A stretch of 51,139 nt of DNA, taken from the IMG/VR virus record IMGVR_UViG_3300032284_001945, positions 1-51,139 of that record. One strand, given 5' to 3'. The notes under the pieces are model-generated. The model was not told where the DNA came from. It searched no databases and saw only the letters and a list, made by a program, of their open reading frames with translations. Origin of the DNA: a virus. Positions 14,300-23,160 of the stretch are shown here, in pieces. The position numbers and the translations under genes are program-made. How positions within the stretch are numbered: the first letter of the stretch is position 1; each line of letters opens with the position of its first letter.

Positions 14300-17245
14300 T
14301 TATTTATCTAAATCGCTCATTTGTTTTATAGCATCTAAAATTTCTTTTGGAATGTCTTTTTCTTTATATTTAGCTACTAAAGCTTGTAAAGCAGCTTTAG
14401 CGGACTTAAACTCCTGGGAGTTGGGATCATTCCACCTTTTAGCATTTTTTACAATATCTTGCTCTTCAGGAGATAATGATTCTCTCATTGTAAGAGCATT
14501 AGGATTGAAAGCTCTGTCTTGAGGAAGACCGGATTTAGTCTGCGCATCACCGCCTAAATCATCTACATTTGAAATTTGATATCCGTCAGGAGCATAAGAA
14601 TTAAAAATTTTTATTCCGTCTTCTCCTAATTCATAGATATATCTAGCCACGTCCCTATTATATTGTTGACCTCTGTCTCTTACGGCAGGATCATCGCTAG
14701 TTTGATACCCCCATTCATATCTTTTCATGAGGTCATCTAACTTCTTTTTTTTTACTTCGGGACCAATATATCCCATATATGCTCCTAAGTCGCTGTAATC
14801 TTCAGATAAAGCTTTTTGGATTCTTTTTCTAATATATTGTTCAAGTACTGTATCCTCGGCGGTTTCTTCTTCACCTTTGTTTTTAAAAACTTTACTAACC
14901 ATTGTAGTTAAAGGAGGAAGGATATCAAGTACTTTATAGCTTTTACCATCTCCTTTGAAAAATACTCCAACAGGAACTCCCCTAGGATCAAGTGAGAAAG
15001 AAAGTTTACCGCCATTAGAAGTAGAAATATTAAATTGCTGCTTCTTTTTATTGAAAGATGCAGATTTAACATCAGTAGAAACTTCTTCTTTAGTATCAGG
15101 ATTTTCAGAACTAGGAATTATAAAATTTACCTTCTTATTAAGAATGAGAGATTTATCTTTACTGGAAAAATCTTCTTTAATATATCCCATACCTTTAGCC
15201 TGTACTCGACTGATAATTCTATAATTTTTTTGTCTATTTTTATCTACTAACTCTTTAGCTCTATTAAGATCATTAAATCCGTATACTTGCTTTTTATTTT
15301 TGTCTTCTACATAAAAATTATAATTAGCTGAAGCATCGTCTTTATTTGTTGTTTTTTTATCTTTTGGAGCATCAGTAGCAGTTTTCTTTTCAGGAGCTTT
15401 AGCACCAACTTCTTTACCTGTAGGATCAGTAGTTTTAACTAAAGTTTTAGAACCGGTTTTACCAATAGGTGTATCTGAAAGTTTTTTTACTTCATATCCT
15501 TTCTTTTTTCTATTTTCTATTTCAGTATCAGTTAAAATAGAATCTACCCACTTATCACCGATTTTAACTTGAACACGATATTGATCACCTTCAGGTTTGC
15601 TAACAGCACTACCTTTAGTTATATTAGCAACCGAGCTTTGAGGCGCTTTTTTACCGGCCCAAACAGTTTTTTTAGTTGTGCTGGGGGCAGGGGAACTTGC
15701 AGCTTTTTCTTTGTCAAAATCGGATTTTAATCCTATAAATTCTACATTAGGATCTGCCTCTAATTTTTTAAATTCATCGTCAGATAATGTACCAGAGCTA
15801 GTATTAGTATCGTTTTTCTTTTTCCAAATATATTCTTTGTCTTTAGTATTTTTTTCTTTATCTTCGGATGCTAATACTACTTTAGTAACTCCATATTGTT
15901 TTTTGAGTTTACTAACTTGCTGATCAGAAAGTTTTACTCCTTTTTTAACTTTTTCTACTCCTCCGGCAAGAGTCATGTAAACATTGTACTCATTTTCTTT
16001 TCTATTAGAAATTTTAGGCTCCTCAGCTTCATTCATTCTTCTCTTTACTTCTTCAAGAAGATCTTTAAAAGCAGGAGAAGGCATAGGTCTCATATCAAGA
16101 CCTAAAACAATATCTTCAATAGGAACTTTTTCTAATACTAATGCTTCTTTAATATCTTCAGGAATATTCTTATATTCTTCAGCACTGAGGTTGGTCCTAT
16201 ATTTAAACAAATCACCACCTCTTTTACCATAGGAATTTTTCCTAGGAGCTTCAAAAATATAAACGTCCTGATAAGATTCGCTTTTATCAGAAGGTACTAT
16301 AGATGCATTAATTTTATGACTAGATTTTAGCATTTTATACTCATGCTCATCTAATTTTCTGTATATAGTAAGTCTTTGTTTCTTTATATCTTTGATACTA
16401 GCAGTATCAAACATAATTTCGTGAATAGCCCCTTCTTTAAAAGCTGATTTTTTAATATCATCAGCTGATGCAGTTCTATGTTTTCCATATTCGCCGTGTC
16501 CGGCAGGTGTTCTATCTGTTCCGACTTTACCTGTTAATCCGTAATTAACAGTTTTTTGTCTGCCGGGACCTTTGCCTGAAGCATAAGGATTTTCCGCTTC
16601 ATCAACAGATTCATTAACAGCTTTCATCTGAGCATAACCGCCCTTCATTTTTTTGACACCGCCAGATTTGCTACGTGCTTTTTCCTTTTTTCCCTGGTTG
16701 TCAGCTACGTTTGGTTTTACTTTTTTTTTATCAGCAGGAACCATTTGATTGTTGGGATCTTTCTTAGGAGAGTTCTTTTTGCTGATATCTATAGGAAGAT
16801 CGGTCCTATTCTTTTTCTTGGCTTGAAATTCGATCATGTCCAGCCTAGTATAATAATTAGGGTCTTCAGCGAGGTGATCTAAAGCAATTTCTTTAGCTTT
16901 ATCAATATCATCTGTATGCTCTAATTCATGTTTCCAACCTTTAGTGAACTCATGATAATTCACTTGATCGGGTGTAAGATTATCTCCTTTACCACCCTTC
17001 AATTTTTGTTTTTTAGCACCTTCATTTAAAGATTTCATAGTGCCAATAAAATCAAAAGATTTAACTTCAGACTCTTTATTATCCCAGATAAATCCTTTAT
17101 TCTTTAAAGTCTTTACAGTATCTTCAAAGGTCATAGTATTGGTAAGGATACCGGAATAATTAGGATCTCTACGAACAGTCCACAAGAAATCGGATTGTGT
17201 CATCTGTTCATTTAATGTCTTTTGATATAAGGTTTGAGTTGTCAT
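14300..17245 (-). CDS. Large putative internal head protein with several possible protease sites
   Basis: 981 residues from the ATG at 17245; a longer frame runs upstream to 17332 but would overlap the preceding gene. Lies between portal and protease, where T4 has the small core genes 67 and 68. N-terminus MTTQTLYQKTLNEQMTQ resembles a capsid-targeting peptide. Residues about 85-130 (WKHELEHTDDIDKAKEIALDHL, then EDPNYYTRLDMIEF) match a small phage domain I recall as DUF5661. The middle is low-complexity, Lys-, Thr- and Pro-rich. Candidate gp21 cut motifs recur (NESVDEAENP, DLLEEV, RMNEAEEP, ALSED). The C-terminal about 130 residues are a compact helical domain (LDDLMKRYEWGYQ). Probably a prohead core or injected protein, possibly cut into several pieces. 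Function inferred. Confidence 0.75.
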   Translation of the reverse strand: MTTQTLYQKTLNEQMTQSDFLWTVRRDPNYSGILTNTMTFEDTVKTLKNKGFIWDNKESEVKSFDFIGTMKSLNEGAKKQKLKGGKGDNLTPDQVNYHEFTKGWKHELEHTDDIDKAKEIALDHLAEDPNYYTRLDMIEFQAKKKNRTDLPIDISKKNSPKKDPNNQMVPADKKKVKPNVADNQGKKEKARSKSGGVKKMKGGYAQMKAVNESVDEAENPYASGKGPGRQKTVNYGLTGKVGTDRTPAGHGEYGKHRTASADDIKKSAFKEGAIHEIMFDTASIKDIKKQRLTIYRKLDEHEYKMLKSSHKINASIVPSDKSESYQDVYIFEAPRKNSYGKRGGDLFKYRTNLSAEEYKNIPEDIKEALVLEKVPIEDIVLGLDMRPMPSPAFKDLLEEVKRRMNEAEEPKISNRKENEYNVYMTLAGGVEKVKKGVKLSDQQVSKLKKQYGVTKVVLASEDKEKNTKDKEYIWKKKNDTNTSSGTLSDDEFKKLEADPNVEFIGLKSDFDKEKAASSPAPSTTKKTVWAGKKAPQSSVANITKGSAVSKPEGDQYRVQVKIGDKWVDSILTDTEIENRKKKGYEVKKLSDTPIGKTGSKTLVKTTDPTGKEVGAKAPEKKTATDAPKDKKTTNKDDASANYNFYVEDKNKKQVYGFNDLNRAKELVDKNRQKNYRIISRVQAKGMGYIKEDFSSKDKSLILNKKVNFIIPSSENPDTKEEVSTDVKSASFNKKKQQFNISTSNGGKLSFSLDPRGVPVGVFFKGDGKSYKVLDILPPLTTMVSKVFKNKGEEETAEDTVLEQYIRKRIQKALSEDYSDLGAYMGYIGPEVKKKKLDDLMKRYEWGYQTSDDPAVRDRGQQYNRDVARYIYELGEDGIKIFNSYAPDGYQISNVDDLGGDAQTKSGLPQDRAFNPNALTMRESLSPEEQDIVKNAKRWNDPNSQEFKSAKAALQALVAKYKEKDIPKEILDAIKQMSDLDK

Positions 17246-17248
17246 GAT

Positions 17249-17258
17249 TATAAATATA
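17249..17258 (-). promoter_or_regulatory. Recurrent AT-rich motif (TATATTTATA), very close to a start codon
   Basis: Copy only 3 bases before the ATG at 17245. That is too close for a -10 promoter element serving this start, so here it may instead be an unstructured AU-rich ribosome landing site. Confidence 0.35.
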
Positions 17259-17264
17259 TTATAC

Positions 17265-17540
17265 TTATTTATTTTTTGATATCGATTTAATAGCTGAGGA
17301 TACAAAACTGTTATATAAATTTTGAGAGTCATTTAAATTCTCTAAACACTCCCTAATTTTCTTTTTGTAAAGAAGAATTCCTTTTTTTCTTTTAGATTTA
17401 GTACCTCCGGCACCACCAAAAGCATATTTAGTAGCGACGCCTTCGCCGGATCCGGGTGTTACTGATGCTCCAGTTCCAGGAGCTGCACCTCCACCGGTTG
17501 CTGACATTTCTTTTATCTTCTTAGATTTTTTCAAACGCAT
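17265..17540 (-). CDS. Small conserved head-locus protein with TGGGA/TPG motif
   Basis: 91 residues from 17540, overlapping the preceding stop by 20 bases; an internal ATG at 17507 (MSATGGG) is an alternative start. The EMSATGGGAAPGTGASVTPG stretch, then GVATKYAFGG, resembles a motif (EMxxTGGGAG..TPGTG..YA) that recurs in T4-like phages of cyanobacteria and marine hosts, as far as I recall. The second half is basic and helical (KSKRKKGILLYKKKIRECLENL). Located in the gp67 position between portal and protease, so a minor prohead core role is plausible. Function unknown. Confidence 0.65.
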   Translation of the reverse strand: MRLKKSKKIKEMSATGGGAAPGTGASVTPGSGEGVATKYAFGGAGGTKSKRKKGILLYKKKIRECLENLNDSQNLYNSFVSSAIKSISKNK

Positions 17541-18372
17541 TGAATTCTTTTTGTAATTCGTAGTAATAAAGAAGATTTTCTACATCTTTGTCACAAACCG
17601 GTTTATTTTCAGGAATTTCTTGAATGAAGTTCATCACCTCATTCATTTTGATTTTTCTGACTTCATCTTTTAATTTGGAAGTTTTCTTTTTGAGGTCAGC
17701 TTTTACTCTAACCATCTCAAGATTTATATATTCCCTTAATTTATCGGAAGAAGAATTATTATTAATATATTCCTTTAAAAGATTCTTTTGATTGATATCA
17801 AGATCAGAATATTTTTCATTAAATTTCTGAACGAGGAGTTTGTATACCAATACTTTTGTGCCTTTATCAAGAGTTTTATACTCTTCTATCACCTCATCTT
17901 TTTGTTCGACGTGAGGTTTTAAGCACATATTTTCCAAGATAGTATATCGGTATTGTGCTTCTTTCTGCGGTTCTATTATGTCGGAAGAGCTGATTTCGAA
18001 AAGCAAATAAATAGAAGCTAATGTCTTGTAATTTTCAATTTTTGTTTTGAAAAACTCATCAAGATCGTAATTCTCCTTTATAGAAGAAATAAGATCGTAT
18101 TTTTGCTTTTTTAAAGCCGATTTATTGAGTTTTCTATGAGCTTCAATAGCAATATTTAAAAGAACATTAGCCTTTGCTTCAGACATTTCTTTAGCTTCAG
18201 CCAATGTTTGATAAATTTTATACTCTTTAGCTATTTGCGTGTTTTTATAATGCTTTTTAATTATATCGACAGAAGCAGAATCCTTATTTTTAAAGGTATC
18301 TGAACTTATCTGGCGAACAAGCAGTTCAAACAGGATAGCAGGATTTCTGAGTTTATTATGTTTTAACTTCAT
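17521..18372 (-). CDS. Conserved helical protein downstream of portal, possible head assembly factor
   Basis: 283 residues, almost entirely alpha-helical and Lys/Glu-rich. The N-terminus MKLKHNKLRNPAILFELLVRQ resembles the start of a protein found next to the portal gene in other T4-like phages, sometimes annotated as a head vertex assembly chaperone. That name is from memory and not proven here. Coiled-coil tendency in the C-terminal third (LEMVRVKADLKKKTSKLKDE). It is followed, with a 20-base overlap, by the small TGGGA protein gene. Likely role in prohead initiation or core assembly, inferred from position. Confidence 0.65.
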   Translation of the reverse strand: MKLKHNKLRNPAILFELLVRQISSDTFKNKDSASVDIIKKHYKNTQIAKEYKIYQTLAEAKEMSEAKANVLLNIAIEAHRKLNKSALKKQKYDLISSIKENYDLDEFFKTKIENYKTLASIYLLFEISSSDIIEPQKEAQYRYTILENMCLKPHVEQKDEVIEEYKTLDKGTKVLVYKLLVQKFNEKYSDLDINQKNLLKEYINNNSSSDKLREYINLEMVRVKADLKKKTSKLKDEVRKIKMNEVMNFIQEIPENKPVCDKDVENLLYYYELQKEFNAFEKI

Positions 18373-18390
18373 TTTGAGATCCGGATCTAT

Positions 18391-18399
18391 TATAAATAT
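18391..18399 (-). promoter_or_regulatory. Recurrent AT-rich motif (AATATTTATA)
   Basis: Copy 18 bases before the ATG at 18372, directly after the portal gene. Possible internal promoter for the head core genes. Confidence 0.4.
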
Positions 18400-20246
18400 T
18401 ATTCATCCTCATCATTCATTAGATTTTTTTCATCTAATAGACTAGGTTCTTCAATTTTTTGTTCGTAAAGAATAATTTTCTTCTTTCTTTTGCTTTCTAA
18501 ACCTTTCATGGATTCTAAAGCGAAAGGTCTTAGTTGCCTAGATACATTTTGATTATCCGGTTTTATGTCTTTCATGCCACTAGATCCCATAGGATCCCGA
18601 CCAAAAGCAGACTTGTCGGTTTTATATATAGAAGATTTTTCTTTAGGTCTACCTACTACAGGAGTTTCTTCAAATTCATCATATCCATCAGGAACATCTT
18701 CTCCTCTATTCTTCTTGTTGTAAACCGTAGCAAGATCATGAGGCGTACCATAGGATTCGCCAGAAAGAGCAGGATCATTACCTTCATTTTCTATTTGATT
18801 GTACCTGAAAGTTCTCTTAACATCTTCTACAATAAGATCTCTCTGTTCAGAAATTTGGTCTTCGCTCATTTGGAAAATTTTATCTCCGATCCAATCAGAA
18901 GAGAATATCTTCTTTTCTATGATATTAGAAGCCAGATCAACCTTCTCCTTAAGAAGAGCAATTTTTTCTTGCTCGTAAATAATAGAAGGATTATTAAGGC
19001 CTAACTTAAAATTCACCAAATCTGCATCTTCAAATCCTTGAACATAAAGATGGACTAATGCTATCTTTTCAAGTTCACTGATAACAATTCTTTGAATTCT
19101 TTCGATAGTCCTGGAAAATCTAACATCAAGAGCTGATATAGTAGATTTACCGTTGAGTTCATCAGAATAGTTTAAAAAGGATTTGGGAACTTTCAAAGAA
19201 CCTAACATAAGGTCTCTTAAAAATTCTACGTCTTCGATACCGGCATATTCAAGACCTTTAGCTGTATCGATTTTTGTGGTATTATCTCCAGGTCTTACGG
19301 GAATATAGAAATCCTCAAGCATGTTTTGAACATTAAACTTAAGGTTGTAATCTCCGGTTTGCTGATCCAAAAACGGAGTTTTTTTCATTGTAGCCACTGT
19401 TTTTTGAACAAAAGCGTCTACTTCATTCGGAGGAATATTACCAACATTTATATAAAAAACTCTTTTTTCAGGCGCTCTCATGATTCTATGAAGAAGCATA
19501 GCGTCGAGCATAAGAGTATATTGTTTGAAATATTTTCTGGCGGGTTCTATGTAGCTCCTACCAAAAGGCAAGTAGTTAGTATCTGTAAGTAATCTAAAGT
19601 GAGCTATCTCAAAATTTTCAAATGTTTCCTTATTTTTAGTAGCTGTTGTACCACCAGCAACTGCTACTGGATCATAGATAAACCTGATATAAGAAGGATT
19701 GTTCGGATCCTGGCCCTCTTCTCTGAGCATATCGTATACCGATAAAGGGCGTACAGAATACACACCGAATTTTTCAGCAATATCCATTTTAAGGAAAAAG
19801 TCTCCATATTTGCACATGGATCTAATCCACATCGGGAGACTAAATTCTATGTTTAATACATCATAGAAGAGATTGTATAATATTCTTTGAATATTCTCAT
19901 TTGAACTTCTTATAGTCAACACTTCGTTAGTGTCTCCTTTTAAAGTTGCTTCTTCACATATGATATCTAATACAGAAGAAATGATACCGTCCGTATCCAT
20001 AGCTTCATAATCGGCATAAAGTTGAAGTCTTAAAGTCTGGTAGTTTAATGTCGGATTAAACTGCATTCTTTGACCTGCCTTATGAAGGCGCGTAAAGCGG
20101 TCTACGAGACTATTAGTCTGAAGTTGGCCGAACGACTGTATGCGTTCAACGTCCATAACGCGCAGTTGCTTGCCGCCCACATTGCGAATAACAACGTCCG
20201 TAGAGAACAATCTTTTCAAACGAGGAAATAGGCTACGGTCTACCAT
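18399..20246 (-). CDS. 20: Portal vertex protein, gp20-like
   Basis: 615 residues (T4 gp20 is 524). Central stretch RLQLYADYEAMDTDGIISSVLDIICEEATLKG (about 69-100) and the wing/stem parts LMLDAMLLHRIMRAPEKRVFYINVGNIPPNEVDAFV, LKFNVQNMLEDFYIPVRPGDNTTKIDTAKG and LKVPKSFLNYSDELNGKSTISALDVRFSRTIERIQR are typical of gp20. The C-terminal 100 residues are an extra charged extension (ESMKGLESKRKKKIILYEQ, then acidic end). Role: dodecameric ring for DNA entry, nucleation of prohead assembly and docking of the terminase. A homing endonuclease gene separates it from the terminase gene. Confidence 0.95.
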   Translation of the reverse strand: MVDRSLFPRLKRLFSTDVVIRNVGGKQLRVMDVERIQSFGQLQTNSLVDRFTRLHKAGQRMQFNPTLNYQTLRLQLYADYEAMDTDGIISSVLDIICEEATLKGDTNEVLTIRSSNENIQRILYNLFYDVLNIEFSLPMWIRSMCKYGDFFLKMDIAEKFGVYSVRPLSVYDMLREEGQDPNNPSYIRFIYDPVAVAGGTTATKNKETFENFEIAHFRLLTDTNYLPFGRSYIEPARKYFKQYTLMLDAMLLHRIMRAPEKRVFYINVGNIPPNEVDAFVQKTVATMKKTPFLDQQTGDYNLKFNVQNMLEDFYIPVRPGDNTTKIDTAKGLEYAGIEDVEFLRDLMLGSLKVPKSFLNYSDELNGKSTISALDVRFSRTIERIQRIVISELEKIALVHLYVQGFEDADLVNFKLGLNNPSIIYEQEKIALLKEKVDLASNIIEKKIFSSDWIGDKIFQMSEDQISEQRDLIVEDVKRTFRYNQIENEGNDPALSGESYGTPHDLATVYNKKNRGEDVPDGYDEFEETPVVGRPKEKSSIYKTDKSAFGRDPMGSSGMKDIKPDNQNVSRQLRPFALESMKGLESKRKKKIILYEQKIEEPSLLDEKNLMNDEDE

Positions 20247-20262
20247 CTTGATAATCAGTTAT

Positions 20263-21123
20263 TTAATTATTATTTATTTTAGCAAATCTCCAAATATATC
20301 CTCCTGCCTTTTTACATTTTTTATTGCAACAAGCAGTGATGTTTGCTTTTGGAACATTTGATTTTATAGAAGCTTCTCTTACAGATTCGTATTTACATAT
20401 AAAATGCATATTGATATCATACTTAAAAACTTCTTTTTTTATTGTTCTATATGGTTTTACCTTAAATGCTATATTATTATCAACATATTTCCAAATAAAT
20501 TCACCAGCAATATTTCTTAATCCTTTACAACATTTAGTTATATTAGGAGATGCTATATTTAAAATTCGACCAGCTTCTGTAATAGATTTCCATTCTCTAA
20601 TAAAATTTCCTTTTAAATCGTACTGCAATACTGCCTTTTGAGAGGCTTCTCTTATTTTATTATAGTCGGTCTTTAACAATCTTTTTCTTGTTATTTCTTT
20701 ATAATCTCTATTAGCGGTAGCTTTTGCTATAGCCTCCGGAGTTATCATTTTTTTATAGTTCTCCATACAAATGACCATTTTTTCTGGTCTTTTGTTATCT
20801 TCACTTAATTTCTTTTTGGTTTCATCGCTATGCCTCATTCCTATAACACCTTCTCCACCTTCTGTCAAATTACAAAGAGATCCTAAACCCAAATCCGACC
20901 TACCATATAACTTAATAAACTCGATTTCCTTTTCACAGGCCTGTTCCCAGGTCAAATCATCTAACATGATCTCGACGAGATATTCTGTCTTATTAGTTAT
21001 ATTCCTCCAATGCTTATTTCTATTGGACTTTTCATACGCCCTCTTAAAATCATCATCGGATCCTATCCCTACATAAAACACATTTTCAGTGTCTAATCTT
21101 ATATGTCTATACAAATATGGCAT
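20263..21123 (-). CDS. GIY-YIG homing endonuclease with duplicated NUMOD-type repeats
   Basis: 286 residues. N-terminal GIY-YIG domain: YLYRHIRLDTENVFYVGIG (about 3-21), KRAYEKSNRNKHWRNI, WEQACEKEIEFIKLYGRSDLG, then LTEGGEG. The C-terminal half holds two related DNA-binding-type repeats, YDLKGNFIREWKSITEAGRIL and YDINMHFICKYESVREASIK, each followed by ..NI..CC....K.AGG(E/Y)(F/I)W(K/R), which is the NUMOD1-like helix-turn-helix pattern. The N-terminal 90 residues are clearly paralogous to the protein at 9058-9651 while the C-termini differ, so the two probably recognise different sites. Inserted between terminase and portal genes, a typical conserved target. Confidence 0.92.
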   Translation of the reverse strand: MPYLYRHIRLDTENVFYVGIGSDDDFKRAYEKSNRNKHWRNITNKTEYLVEIMLDDLTWEQACEKEIEFIKLYGRSDLGLGSLCNLTEGGEGVIGMRHSDETKKKLSEDNKRPEKMVICMENYKKMITPEAIAKATANRDYKEITRKRLLKTDYNKIREASQKAVLQYDLKGNFIREWKSITEAGRILNIASPNITKCCKGLRNIAGEFIWKYVDNNIAFKVKPYRTIKKEVFKYDINMHFICKYESVREASIKSNVPKANITACCNKKCKKAGGYIWRFAKINNN

Positions 21124-21129
21124 AGTATA

Positions 21130-21139
21130 TATAAATATA
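21130..21139 (-). promoter_or_regulatory. Recurrent AT-rich motif (TATATTTATA)
   Basis: Copy 6 bases before the homing endonuclease ATG and just after the terminase stop. Close spacing again argues against a simple -10 role for this copy. Confidence 0.35.
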
Positions 21140-21143
21140 TAGT

Positions 21144-22745
21144 TTAACGCACCAACCAGCTAATATCCTCATTCTGACCATTAATATTCAGATGGTAGGG
21201 ATTATTTTTTATCGGAGATACATTATCATTATTTACATATGATGTTTGCCTGGATATGTTATTTAACACCGCTCTTTGCATTTCTACACCTTGAGATTTG
21301 TATTGTATGGCACTATCTCTTAGATATAAACCTATTGCATATGGTATAACCAGATCATCATTATATCCAGTTTGAGCCTGAGGTTTGCTATTTTTCCAAA
21401 CAAACGTATTCATTTCATTTACGGTACGTATAGAATTTATTTTTACCGAATGTTCTTTGACATAATTTCTCATAGCCAAGAGAACTTCCGGCCTTGTTTT
21501 GGTAGATGTAGTAAATCCAGCAGTCATTTTTGAAATGTCATAGTCATAATACTTGACCATATATTGAGAGGTATTTAATGTATCCCCCTTAGGAGAATAA
21601 TAGATATTATTATACCCCAATTCTAATACATCAGTCATAGTAGAATGACCTAATCCAGTATTTTCAATGATAAGAAGCGCATTATTGTATTCCAATGCTA
21701 CACCTACAGCAAATTTGGAAAGCATTTTTGTTTCCATATTTCCTTTATATTCAGCTACTTGCGCTCCAGAAAAAATATCTAATACTTGAACTGTGGAATA
21801 ATCGGATCCGTCACCCTTTGCAGTATCTACAATAACCATATAATTCCTAGTGAAATCAGGATATTCCCAAATCCAATAATCTTTCTGGAATCCTCTCATT
21901 TCTATGGGATCCATAACGTTTTGAGAATAATATTCTAGATCTTCTGAGTCAAAATAGGTATCCCCGGAAGATAAAAATGAACAGTCGCATTCTTGCGAGG
22001 CCATTCTTTTACCCAATTCTTTATCTTGATCTTCTCTCCAAGATTTAGTCCTACTAGGATGAACATCCCATCTTAGTTTAATAGGAACAAAGTTATTATC
22101 GCCAACTTCCGCATTGGCCCACATTTGATGGAAAAAGCCGCCTATACCATTAGGGGTGGATAAAATGATAGCTTTACCACCAGTAGCCAGGGTTTGCTGT
22201 GCAGATCCCCAAAGTTCTTCAGCATTATCTATAAAAGCAGCCTCATCTAGAATAAGAACATTTGCAGTATAGCCTCTGGCGCTTTCTGAGGCTCCAGAAG
22301 CGGCTTTAATTTTAGAACCATTTACTAGTATTAGGCTTAATTTGTTGTTCTCTAATGAGGCTACTTTAAGCCAGGAAGGTAATTCGTCGTAAGAGAACCT
22401 AACCTTATCAACAATATTTCTGGCTTTTTCTTGAGTAGGAGCCAAAGCGAGGATCGATTGATCTTTTTTAAAGATCATCAACCACAATGCGTAAGCGGCA
22501 GAAAGAGTAGTAATACCCAACTGCCTTGATTTTAATATAATAGTACGATCGTGTTTGCTTAAAAGGAAAAGAAGTTTTTCTTGAAACAAATACGGATTAA
22601 ATAACATTCTACCTTCTGAAGTCTGTATATATACATACTTTTTTAGAAAGTAAATTGGATCTTTAGCGCATTTTACATATTCTTCTCTTATAATTTCTTT
22701 GAGCGATTTCTGATTTTCTGACATAGAATCATTTATATTGATCAT
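21144..22745 (-). CDS. 17: Terminase large subunit, gp17-like
   Basis: 533 residues. ATPase domain: Walker A-type SRQLGITT (73-80), Walker B VLILDEAAF with D167/E168, and coupling motif STPNG (186-190). Nuclease domain: YMVIVDTAKGDGSDYS with acidic D307 and D315, and LLIIENTG with E351, as in the RNase H-like fold of gp17. Role: ATP-driven DNA packaging through the portal and headful cutting. The first 16 bases overlap the metallopeptidase gene; an ATG at 22724 (MSENQ) is an alternative start that avoids the overlap. T4 gp17 is longer (610). Confidence 0.96.
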   Translation of the reverse strand: MININDSMSENQKSLKEIIREEYVKCAKDPIYFLKKYVYIQTSEGRMLFNPYLFQEKLLFLLSKHDRTIILKSRQLGITTLSAAYALWLMIFKKDQSILALAPTQEKARNIVDKVRFSYDELPSWLKVASLENNKLSLILVNGSKIKAASGASESARGYTANVLILDEAAFIDNAEELWGSAQQTLATGGKAIILSTPNGIGGFFHQMWANAEVGDNNFVPIKLRWDVHPSRTKSWREDQDKELGKRMASQECDCSFLSSGDTYFDSEDLEYYSQNVMDPIEMRGFQKDYWIWEYPDFTRNYMVIVDTAKGDGSDYSTVQVLDIFSGAQVAEYKGNMETKMLSKFAVGVALEYNNALLIIENTGLGHSTMTDVLELGYNNIYYSPKGDTLNTSQYMVKYYDYDISKMTAGFTTSTKTRPEVLLAMRNYVKEHSVKINSIRTVNEMNTFVWKNSKPQAQTGYNDDLVIPYAIGLYLRDSAIQYKSQGVEMQRAVLNNISRQTSYVNNDNVSPIKNNPYHLNINGQNEDISWLVR

Positions 22746-23160
22746 CCCATGTCCTAAAAAGCATGTTTCCTCTCAAATATGCATCCGCTTCCATCTTAGC
22801 GAGATGTTCATCGTGTTCGGCATACCTGGGATCTGATAACCCGTGATGATGTTCTTTGGAGAACATACCAGTTATATTCTGATTATGATGAATCATTTCG
22901 TGAGCAAAGCTTCTCAGAACATCTTTAATGTGCCTACCGGCAGTATATAATACAATAAGTTTTCTTTCTGGGTCGTAAAAAGCCGTTTTTCCAAAAGGAT
23001 CTTTTTCATATCTAGCATCCGAAGAAAAAATTAAATTAGGATAAGGTTTAAGTTCAACCTTTCCAGACATATATTCCGACAAATCCATTATATAAGGGAT
23101 AATATTTTGTTCAGATACCCTTACGTCTTTATGTACATTTTGGTATTTAGATAATTCCAT
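22729..23160 (-). CDS. Small zinc metallopeptidase-like protein (HExxH)
   Basis: 143 residues. FAHEMIHHNQN has the zincin signature HExxH (H87, E88, H91), and a downstream EADAY (E124) could give the third ligand, as in gluzincin-like families. A His-rich loop (EHHHGLSD) lies between. No signal peptide. Starts in TAATG overlap with the upstream gene and overlaps the terminase gene. Similar short HExxH proteins occur in other T4-like phages, as I recall, without known substrate. It could act in virion maturation or on host proteins; the motif supports a protease, the substrate is unknown. Confidence 0.75.
   Translation of the reverse strand: MELSKYQNVHKDVRVSEQNIIPYIMDLSEYMSGKVELKPYPNLIFSSDARYEKDPFGKTAFYDPERKLIVLYTAGRHIKDVLRSFAHEMIHHNQNITGMFSKEHHHGLSDPRYAEHDEHLAKMEADAYLRGNMLFRTWDDQYK

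Noticed and set aside
14300-17332. Longer version of the 981-residue head protein starting at 17332
   Set aside because: It would overlap the upstream small gene by 68 bases, and the added 29 residues are unlike a tag, whereas the ATG at 17245 gives a tag-like start.
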